A DNA stretch of 5,068 bases, from contig RKRZ01000047.1 in NCBI GenBank assembly GCA_007571105.1, positions 1 to 5,068 of the forward strand, in the 5' to 3' direction. A program made the position numbers and the translations under genes. The stretch comes from Gammaproteobacteria bacterium. GTDB taxonomy: Bacteria > Pseudomonadota > Gammaproteobacteria > Poriferisulfidales > Poriferisulfidaceae. The notes under the pieces were generated by a model. The model was not told the DNA's origin, did not search any database, and worked only from the letters and a program-made list of their open reading frames with translations. Positions 1 through 4,961 of the stretch are shown here, one piece after another (the first letter of the stretch is position 1; each line of letters begins with the position of its first letter).

Positions 1-245
1 GGCATTAGGGAGAGGCCGTGTTCCAGGTCAAAAACGGGGAAGTCTTGGCATTTTACTCACACCAAATCACAGGCTTCGTGAGCCATTGAAAATCCGGCGA
101 TTTTGCAACGCAAGCCCCGCGCCCCATCCTCACAATGCCCTCACTTCGACACGAAGAAAATCCGATCGCATTCGCATGACGCGCTGGAATTTGGGGCATT
201 CAGTCGTGATACTTTCCCTCCGGAGACCCGCCAACCTCAGACCCG
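1..245. other. upstream non-coding region, no supported gene
   Basis: No reading frame here looks like a known protein on either strand. One + frame is open from a TAG at 6-8 to a TGA at 87-89 and has coding-like codons, but it is only 26 residues long with no start and ribosome site of its own. It could be the remnant or 3' flank of a gene to the left. A perfect 5-bp stem (CTTCG-ACA-CGAAG, 144-156) has no T-run after it on either strand, so it is not an intrinsic terminator. A -10-like GATACT at 208-213 lacks a good -35. The promoter of the gnnA operon presumably lies here or further upstream, but I cannot place it. Confidence 0.5.
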
Positions 246-1202
246 TTGCCCCCTGTGGCTTCCCCGCTTCGCACCGCCGTCATCGGAGTCGGCTACCTTG
301 GCCGCTTTCACGCGCAAAAATACGCCGAACTGGAAGACTGCGAATTGGTCGGCGTCGCCGACACTGATGCAAGCCGACTTGCCGAAATCAGCTCAGAGTT
401 GGGCGTCCCCGGGGTTGGCGATTACCGTCAATTGCTGGACGAAGTCGATGCCGTCAGCATCGTCGCCCCGACCCGCGAACACCATGCCATCGCGCGCGCC
501 TGCCTGGAAGCCGACTGCCACATTCTGGTTGAAAAGCCCTTCACGTCTTCAGTGGAAGAAGCTGGCGAACTGATTGAATTGGCGAAATCACGCGAGCGCG
601 TGCTGCAGATCGGACTGCTGGAACGCTTCAATGCGGCGTTTTGTGCGCTGATGGAGAAGCGCAATGCTCCTCGATTTCTGGAAGTGCATCGCCTCGCTCC
701 CTGGAATGAGCGGGGGGCCGAGATTGATGTCACTTTGGATCTGATGATTCACGATCTGGACCTGACACTGACGGTCGTGGGAGAGGACCCATGTGAAATT
801 CGCGCCTCCGGCGCCGCCGTCATCGGCGACACTCTGGACATCGCCAACGTGCGACTGGAATTCCCGAGCGGCTGCGTCGCGAATGTCACCGCTTCGCGTC
901 TGAGCCGCCGGCAGGAACGGCGCATGCGCGTCTTTCAAGCGCAATCCTGCTACGTCCTGGACATGCTGGAGCGCCGCCTGGACGCCTACCAACTGCGTCC
1001 CGGCGATGCCACGCCGGAAGAACGCTTGGATCACGCCTCAGAGACTTTTTCGGAAAGCGACTCCCTGCGCGAGGAAATTCGTCATTTCCTCAATTGCGCA
1101 CGGGACGGTGCGACTCCTTTGGTCAGCGGCGAGGAAGGCTTGCGCGCGCTGCGCGTCGCTCTTGAAGTCAGCCGATCTATGCGGCAGGATACGTTCTCAT
1201 GA
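246..1202 (+). CDS. gnnA: UDP-N-acetylglucosamine 3-dehydrogenase GnnA (Gfo/Idh/MocA family)
   Basis: This is a predicted cytoplasmic NAD-dependent oxidoreductase that oxidises C3 of UDP-GlcNAc to the 3-keto sugar, the first step toward UDP-2,3-diamino sugar for amide-linked lipid A. Seen in the sequence: an N-terminal Rossmann nucleotide-binding motif GVGYLGRFH (residues 14-22), an acidic end of strand 2 (VADTD, 37-41), the family signature EKPF (96-99), and the catalytic-domain motif DLMIHDLDL (165-173) with the usual Asp/His pair. The length of about 315-318 residues is normal for Gfo/Idh/MocA proteins. The specific GnnA call rests on context: it overlaps the aminotransferase by 4 bases and lpxB follows, as described for Acidithiobacillus ferrooxidans gnnA/gnnB. 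The start is uncertain. In-frame candidates after the stop at 207-209 are TTG 246 and GTG 255, and neither has a well-placed Shine-Dalgarno; a GGAG at 222-225 is too far away. Other sugar-nucleotide 3-dehydrogenases (WlbA type) are the main alternative. Confidence 0.85.
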   Translation: MPPVASPLRTAVIGVGYLGRFHAQKYAELEDCELVGVADTDASRLAEISSELGVPGVGDYRQLLDEVDAVSIVAPTREHHAIARACLEADCHILVEKPFTSSVEEAGELIELAKSRERVLQIGLLERFNAAFCALMEKRNAPRFLEVHRLAPWNERGAEIDVTLDLMIHDLDLTLTVVGEDPCEIRASGAAVIGDTLDIANVRLEFPSGCVANVTASRLSRRQERRMRVFQAQSCYVLDMLERRLDAYQLRPGDATPEERLDHASETFSESDSLREEIRHFLNCARDGATPLVSGEEGLRALRVALEVSRSMRQDTFS

Positions 1203-2296
1203 GCGAGCCGATCCCGATTCTCGACCTGACCGCGCAATACGCCACGGTGCGCGAGGAAATCGAAGCCGCAACGCTTCGAGTCCTAGGCAGCGGTCGCTAT
1301 GTCCTGGGCGCAGAAGTCGAAGCCTTTGAAGCAGAAATGGCGGACTACCTCGGTGCGGCTCATGCCGTCAGTTGCGCTTCCGGAACGGACGCGCTGCACC
1401 TGGCCGTGCGCGCACTCGACATCGGCCCGGGAGATCAGGTGCTGGTGCCTGCCTTCACTTTTGCCGCGCCGGCCGAGGCAGTAGCGCTCACCGGCGCCGA
1501 ACCAGTTTTCGTGGATGTGGACCCGGAGACTTTTCTGATCGACGTGCAACACTGCCGAAATGCGCTCACTCCGAAAGTGCGCGCCGTCATCGCCGTGCAC
1601 TTGTTTGGAAGACCGGCCCCCATTGATGCGCTGCGCGAAGTGCTGGGCGATCAGGTAGCCATCATCGAAGATTGCGCGCAGAGCTTTGGCTCCGAGATCG
1701 ACGGACAGCGCGTTGGAACTTTGGGAGCCATTGGATGCTTCAGTTTTTTTCCAAGCAAAAATCTGGGCGCCTGCGGCGACGGCGGAGCCCTGGCCACTCG
1801 GGATGCAGAACTGGCGCAGCGCCTGCGCGCCTTGCGCAATCACGGCTCAACCGAACTTTATCGCTACGACCACTTGGGCATCAACAGTCGGCTGGACGAA
1901 TTGCAGGCGGCCATTTTGCGCATCAAACTCGCACATATTGATGACTGGAATCGCAAGCGGCAGAATATCGCAGAACAGTACCAGGAACTCCTGCAGGGAT
2001 TCGCCTCCTGCCGACTGCCGGAACTGGTGCCGGGACATGTCTGGCACCAGTACACCCTGACCACCTCAAAACGGGATGCCCTGATCGCACAATTGCAGGC
2101 CGATCGCATTGATTGCCGGGTCTACTATCCTCACCCCCTGCATCAACAACCGGCCTACGCGCGCTGGGCTCCGGAACACCCTCTGCCTGCTGTCGAGCGA
2201 CTGTGTGCGGAATGTCTGTCTCTGCCCATGTTTCCGGAACTGAAGCCGGAACAGATGCAACGGATTCAGGACAGTTTCGCCCGCGCCGAGGTCTGA
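1199..2296 (+). CDS. gnnB: UDP-3-keto-GlcNAc aminotransferase GnnB (DegT/DnrJ/EryC1/StrS family)
   Basis: This is a predicted PLP-dependent sugar aminotransferase that puts an amino group, normally from glutamate, on the 3-keto product of GnnA to give UDP-GlcNAc3N. Seen in 365 residues, a normal family length: the cofactor-phosphate region SCASGTDALHLA (58-69), VLVPAFTFAAPAEA (81-94), EDCAQSFG (157-164) with the Asp expected to contact the PLP ring nitrogen, the Schiff-base lysine in FFPSKNLGACGDGGA (183-197, Lys187), and NSRLDELQAAIL (229-240). The start ATG at 1199 overlaps the gnnA stop as ATGA and has AGGA at 1186-1189, nine bases upstream, so translation is probably coupled. A gap of only four bases separates it from lpxB. 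Family membership is certain. The substrate is inferred from the dehydrogenase partner and lpxB; a WbpE/WlbC-type O-antigen sugar role is the alternative. Confidence 0.86.
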   Translation: MSEPIPILDLTAQYATVREEIEAATLRVLGSGRYVLGAEVEAFEAEMADYLGAAHAVSCASGTDALHLAVRALDIGPGDQVLVPAFTFAAPAEAVALTGAEPVFVDVDPETFLIDVQHCRNALTPKVRAVIAVHLFGRPAPIDALREVLGDQVAIIEDCAQSFGSEIDGQRVGTLGAIGCFSFFPSKNLGACGDGGALATRDAELAQRLRALRNHGSTELYRYDHLGINSRLDELQAAILRIKLAHIDDWNRKRQNIAEQYQELLQGFASCRLPELVPGHVWHQYTLTTSKRDALIAQLQADRIDCRVYYPHPLHQQPAYARWAPEHPLPAVERLCAECLSLPMFPELKPEQMQRIQDSFARAEV

Positions 2297-2300
2297 ACTC

Positions 2301-3434
2301 ATGCAACTGATGCTGGTCGCTGGCGAGGCTTCTGGCGATCGTTACGCCGCCGACCTCGTCGAAGAGTTGCGCCGGCGCCATCCGGATTGGCAATATTGCG
2401 GCATGGGAGCTGCCGCTTCCCGTGAAGCGGGCGTTGAACTGCAGGTCGATTCCACCGAACTTGCGGTGGTCGGATTGGTGGAGGTGCTGCGGCACTACCC
2501 CAAAATCCGCGCCGCAATGCGCTGCCTCAAAGAAACTCTGCGTGAACAGAAACCGGATTTACTGATTCTGATCGATTACCCGGAATTCAACCTGAAGCTT
2601 GCAGGAATTGCGCACCGGATGGGCATCCCGACTTTGTTCTACGTCAGCCCGCAACTGTGGGCCTGGCGCGCCTGGCGCGTGCGGAAGATCCGCCGGCGCA
2701 TCAATCATATGGCCGTCATCCTGCCTTTCGAAGAAGATTTCTACCGCCACCACCAGGTCTCCGTCAGCTATGCCGGACACCCGTTGGTTGGCAAAGCCCG
2801 GGCCTCTGAAGATGCCGCAACGCTGCAGCAACGGTGGAATATCGATTCCAAACGTCCTGTCATCGGACTCTTTCCGGGCTCACGGCGCAACGAACTCAAT
2901 GCACTCATGCCAATCTGCATCGACGCGGTTGAAGAATTGCAAACGCATCCTTCCACGCCGCAATTCGTCCTGGCGATTGCCCCCGGGATGAGCGAAGAAG
3001 AATACGTCTCCCGGCTGCCGGAGGACACCCCCATCCGCTGTCTGAATGACGACATTTACAACGTCATGAGCTTGTGCACCATGGCCATGGCGGCTTCCGG
3101 AACCATCACCCTGCAACTTGCATTGATGAAGGTGCCGTTTTGCATGATGTATCGCATGGCGTCCTTGACCTACGCAATTGCGCACCTGCTGGTGCGCATC
3201 CCGCGCTACTGTCTGCCGAACATCATTGTCGGAAAGGACTTGGTCACCGAATTGATCCAGTCTGATGCCACGGGACCTGCCATCGCAGCCGAATTGCGAC
3301 CTTGGCTGGATTCTCCCGAACGTCTGGAAGAGGTTCGCACACAATTGCAAGGCGTACAGAAGCACTTGGGTCCTCCAGCCGGAATGACGCGCCTGGCAGA
3401 TCGCGTGGAAGCGCTGCTTGAATCGCCCCAATAA
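2301..3434 (+). CDS. lpxB: lipid A disaccharide synthase LpxB (GT19)
   Basis: LpxB is a peripheral inner-membrane glycosyltransferase that joins UDP-2,3-diacyl-GlcN (here perhaps its diamino analogue) to lipid X, forming the beta-1,6 disaccharide of lipid A with release of UDP. Its 377 residues match the usual length of about 380. Seen: GEASGD (8-13), LAVVGLVEVL (54-63), IDYPEFN (91-97) with the conserved Asp92, FYVSPQLWAW (113-122), LPFE (141-144), GHP (159-161), GLFPGSRRNE (189-198) and ASGTITLQLAL (265-275). The C-terminal part (277-307) is rich in hydrophobic and basic residues, fitting membrane contact. Position 272 is Gln where many LpxB proteins have Glu. The ATG at 2301 has GAGG at 2288-2291, nine bases upstream, and sits four bases after the gnnB stop. 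As the third gene of the operon it ties gnnA and gnnB to lipid A rather than O-antigen. No terminator-like hairpin follows. Confidence 0.96.
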   Translation: MQLMLVAGEASGDRYAADLVEELRRRHPDWQYCGMGAAASREAGVELQVDSTELAVVGLVEVLRHYPKIRAAMRCLKETLREQKPDLLILIDYPEFNLKLAGIAHRMGIPTLFYVSPQLWAWRAWRVRKIRRRINHMAVILPFEEDFYRHHQVSVSYAGHPLVGKARASEDAATLQQRWNIDSKRPVIGLFPGSRRNELNALMPICIDAVEELQTHPSTPQFVLAIAPGMSEEEYVSRLPEDTPIRCLNDDIYNVMSLCTMAMAASGTITLQLALMKVPFCMMYRMASLTYAIAHLLVRIPRYCLPNIIVGKDLVTELIQSDATGPAIAAELRPWLDSPERLEEVRTQLQGVQKHLGPPAGMTRLADRVEALLESPQ

Positions 3435-3439
3435 GATAA

Positions 3440-3469
3440 CTGGCAGTATGTGCAGTCCCTTTGTAATAT
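3440..3469 (+). promoter_or_regulatory. possible sigma70 promoter for olsB
   Basis: The spacer after lpxB is clearly more AT-rich than the genes around it. A -35-like CTGGCA (3440-3445, 4 of 6 matches to TTGACA) is followed 18 bases later by TAATAT (3464-3469, 4 of 6 matches to TATAAT). Transcription would start near 3476 and give a leader of about 35 bases. The match is modest, and read-through from lpxB is also possible because I see no terminator between the genes. Confidence 0.3.
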
Positions 3470-3478
3470 ATCGACAGT

Positions 3479-3495
3479 ATTGTTAGCCGCACAAT
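3479..3495. repeat. interrupted palindrome ATTGT-N7-ACAAT before olsB
   Basis: Perfect 5-base arms ATTGT (3479-3483) and ACAAT (3491-3495) flank a 7-base centre. The 17-base palindrome ends seven bases before the GGAGG ribosome site of olsB. As RNA it would be a weak AU-rich hairpin followed by only three more T residues, so it is a poor terminator. Its shape also fits a dimeric repressor or LysR-type site. The regulator is unknown, and arms this short can arise by chance in AT-rich DNA. Confidence 0.3.
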
Positions 3496-3510
3496 TTTCT
3501 CGGAGGTCTG

Positions 3511-4284
3511 ATGTCTTCCAGATTTCATTTCGAGATTGCCACACGGTCTGAGACCGTCGCTGAGTGCCAGCGCCTGCGTTTTCGGATCTTCTCTGGAGAA
3601 CTGGGCGCTTCCCTGGAAAGCGCTGCAGAGCAGATTGATGCAGATTCCTACGACCCGTTTTGCCGGCATCTGGTCGTGCGCGACAGCTACACCGGCGAAG
3701 TCATCGCCTGCACTCGCGTCTTGTCGGACGAAGATGCTCCTCAAGCCGGGGGCTTTTACTCCCAATCCGAGTTCAAAATCGGACACCTGCGCACTCTGCC
3801 CGGGCGCAAACTGGAGGTGGGCCGCACCTGCGTGCATCCGGAATACCGCCAAGGAGGCGCCATCACCTGTCTGTGGATGGGACTGGCCGAATTCATGCTG
3901 AATTGCAGTTACGATTACCTGTTCGGTTGCGCCAGTGTCGACATGTCGGATGGCGGGCATCAGGCGCGCGCCATCTACCGCAATGCCCGAGAACGGGGGT
4001 TGGTGAACCTCACATTGCAGGTCTATCCCCGCATTCCATTGCCGAAACCGGATAGCCGGGAGGTTGAAGCGGGGATTCAACTCTCGTGCTCCGTACGCTC
4101 CCTTCTGCCGCCATTACTGAAAGCCTATCTGAATCTGGGTGCGGAAATCTGCGGCACTCCCTGCTGGGACCAAAAATTCAACGTCGCCGACATGCTGATT
4201 TTGCTGAATCGCACCAATATCGCGCCGCGCTATGCGCGCCATTTTCTGAAAACCAAGAACTCAAAACCCCAGCATCTCTCCTGA
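3511..4284 (+). CDS. olsB: L-ornithine N-alpha-acyltransferase OlsB-like (GNAT fold)
   Basis: OlsB-type enzymes transfer a 3-hydroxyacyl group from acyl carrier protein to the alpha-amino group of ornithine, giving lyso-ornithine lipid in the cytoplasmic membrane. Seen in 257 residues: an N-terminal RLRFRIFSGELGA (21-33), DPFCRHLVVRD (48-58), TGEVIACTRVLS (61-72), FYSQSEFKIGHL (82-93), the acceptor/ACP-type core LEVGRTCVHPEYRQGG (101-116), LFGCASVDMSDGG (137-149), and a conserved tail LKAYLNLGAEICGTPCWD (203-220) with FNVADML (223-229) and RYARHFL (240-246). The ATG at 3511 follows a strong GGAGG (3502-3506). The O-acyltransferase partner olsA is not in the window, so either it lies elsewhere or a different second enzyme is used. 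Some members of this family acylate other amines such as glutamine, so the acceptor is an inference from the family. Confidence 0.85.
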   Translation: MSSRFHFEIATRSETVAECQRLRFRIFSGELGASLESAAEQIDADSYDPFCRHLVVRDSYTGEVIACTRVLSDEDAPQAGGFYSQSEFKIGHLRTLPGRKLEVGRTCVHPEYRQGGAITCLWMGLAEFMLNCSYDYLFGCASVDMSDGGHQARAIYRNARERGLVNLTLQVYPRIPLPKPDSREVEAGIQLSCSVRSLLPPLLKAYLNLGAEICGTPCWDQKFNVADMLILLNRTNIAPRYARHFLKTKNSKPQHLS

Positions 4285-4349
4285 GCAAGACCCGGCTGTC
4301 TCGGTCACCGACGCCCTCATGCAAGTCATTCATCATTAAGCGTGTCATG

Positions 4350-4355
4350 TAAAAT
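4350..4355 (+). promoter_or_regulatory. -10 element before the ferredoxin gene
   Basis: TAAAAT matches TATAAT at five of six bases and lies 33 bases upstream of the ferredoxin ATG, in the 104-base gap after olsB. A convincing -35 is missing: GTCATT at 4325-4330 is 19 bases away and TTCATC at 4329-4334 is 15 bases away. It would give a leader of roughly 27 bases and drive the ferredoxin, bfd and perhaps bfr. The lack of a good -35 suggests an activator or a weak promoter. Confidence 0.4.
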
Positions 4356-4388
4356 ACGGCGCACTCGGCATCTCAACACCTCTCTGCC

Positions 4389-4718
4389 ATGTTCTTCAAG
4401 AAGAAGCCCACGGAATTCAAGTGCACCATCGCCAATACTGGCGAGACTTTTACGGTGCCTGGCAAGATCAATTTGCTCCAGGCAGCCCTGAATGCCGGCA
4501 TCAAGTGGCCATGCGATTGTAAGGTCGGCAGTTGCGGCACCTGCCGCTGTATCCTCAAAGAAGGCAAGATCAAGGCCTTGCATGATTTCACTTACACTCT
4601 GGACGGCGAGATGCTGAAAGAGGGCTATATTCTGGCGTGCCAATCCCAACTTAAATCTGACTTGGTCGTGGAAGTGGATTTTGAGCAGGGCTCGCTGGAG
4701 AATCTGAAACTGGTCTGA
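4389..4718 (+). CDS. plant-type [2Fe-2S] ferredoxin
   Basis: This is a small cytoplasmic electron carrier of 109 residues with a beta-grasp ferredoxin fold. The cluster ligands are visible as Cys44, Cys49 and Cys52 (C-x4-C-x2-C in CKVGSCGTC) plus Cys84 in ILACQS, a C-x4-C-x2-C-x31-C pattern like the ferredoxin domain of oxygenase reductases. Three further cysteines (12, 42, 54) are present, and two of them sit within two residues of ligands. There is no flavin or NAD domain, so it needs a separate reductase and partner. The ATG at 4389 is the only sensible start, since the next Met is residue 75, but the leader is pyrimidine-rich (CACCTCTCTGCC) and has no Shine-Dalgarno. The bfd start lies 16 bases after its stop, suggesting cotranscription and a link to bacterioferritin iron release. 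That partnership is inference; I give no gene symbol because the exact ferredoxin family is not clear. Confidence 0.9.
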   Translation: MFFKKKPTEFKCTIANTGETFTVPGKINLLQAALNAGIKWPCDCKVGSCGTCRCILKEGKIKALHDFTYTLDGEMLKEGYILACQSQLKSDLVVEVDFEQGSLENLKLV

Positions 4719-4731
4719 GTCCAAGCGGACT
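4718..4731 (+). promoter_or_regulatory. hairpin covering the bfd ribosome-binding site
   Basis: AGTCC (4718-4722), loop AAGC, GGACT (4727-4731) form a perfect 5-bp stem with a 4-base loop. It begins on the last base of the ferredoxin stop codon and ends three bases before the bfd GTG. The GGA at 4727-4729 is the only Shine-Dalgarno-like sequence for bfd and lies in the 3' arm. A ribosome finishing the ferredoxin would cover the 5' arm and open the site, so translational coupling is plausible. The stem is short, so its effect is uncertain. Confidence 0.4.
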
Positions 4732-4734
4732 GTT

Positions 4735-4914
4735 GTGATTGTCTGCTCCTGCGCCGGCATTACCGATCGGGAATTACGCACGGCCACTGAAAAACTCCAC
4801 AAGGCAGGCAAAAGAGCAAGCATCAGCGCCGTCTACCGGCAATTGGACAAACAGGCTCGCTGCGGCAACTGCCAATCTCTGTTGCGCCAAATTATTCGAC
4901 AATCGTCAAATTAA
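4735..4914 (+). CDS. bfd: bacterioferritin-associated ferredoxin Bfd, GTG start
   Basis: Bfd carries a [2Fe-2S] cluster, docks on bacterioferritin and passes electrons in to reduce the stored ferric mineral so that Fe2+ can leave. Reading from GTG 4735 gives 59 residues beginning M-I-V-C-S-C-A-G-I-T-D and ending at TAA 4912-4914. Cluster ligands are Cys4, Cys6, Cys43 and Cys46 (C-x-C near the N-terminus, RCGNC near the C-terminus), exactly the BFD-like domain layout. Aligned from memory with E. coli Bfd (MYVCLCNGISD), the start lines up without a gap, while the stretch between the two Cys pairs is about four residues longer here. No ATG or TTG lies between the upstream in-frame stop at 4705-4707 and GTG 4735, so the GTG is well supported. 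It sits between a ferredoxin and bfr, the usual bfd neighbour. In many bacteria bfd rises under iron limitation; I see no convincing Fur site in this window. Confidence 0.93.
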   Translation: MIVCSCAGITDRELRTATEKLHKAGKRASISAVYRQLDKQARCGNCQSLLRQIIRQSSN

Positions 4915-4951
4915 CGCCTGATAGAATTAAGCATACAAGAGGACACGACAC

Positions 4952-4955
4952 GGAG
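4952..4955 (+). promoter_or_regulatory. ribosome-binding site of bfr
   Basis: GGAG lies six bases before the ATG at 4962 and fixes that start. It contrasts with the weak or absent sites of the two genes upstream, so bfr is probably translated more strongly than bfd, as suits a 24-subunit storage shell. A TAGAAT at 4922-4927 resembles a -10 element, but its nearest -35-like TCGACA (4896-4901) is 20 bases away. Confidence 0.6.
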
Positions 4956-4961
4956 AAGACC

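Noticed and set aside
144..156. Hairpin CTTCG-ACA-CGAAG as a terminator
   Set aside because: The stem is only 5 bp and no run of T follows on either strand.
103..573. Long + frame reading frame of 156 codons overlapping the start of gnnA
   Set aside because: Its composition is random-looking, rich in Ser, Pro and Arg, with no recognisable motif. It is an out-of-frame shadow of the well-supported GnnA frame.
276..828. Repeated GCCGTCATCGG in gnnA as a DNA repeat
   Set aside because: The copies lie in coding sequence for similar Ala-Val-Ile-Gly stretches and follow common codons. No flanking similarity supports a mobile or regulatory repeat.
3441..3454. Sigma54-like promoter TGGCA...TGC before olsB
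   Set aside because: The GG to GC spacing is 10 bases, while sigma54 promoters need 12.
3244..4080. Minus-strand open frame of 278 codons opposite lpxB and olsB
   Set aside because: It spans the end of lpxB, the spacer and most of olsB, shows no family motif, and the + strand genes in the same place have clear conserved motifs.
4299..4311. Palindrome TCGGT-C-ACCGA after olsB as terminator
   Set aside because: The single-base centre cannot form an RNA loop without losing pairs, and no T-run follows. It may be a chance palindrome.
4888..4930. Fur box or strong sigma70 promoter between bfd and bfr
   Set aside because: The AT-rich stretch matches the Fur consensus only at scattered positions, and the TCGACA/TAGAAT pair is 20 bases apart, too wide for a normal promoter.
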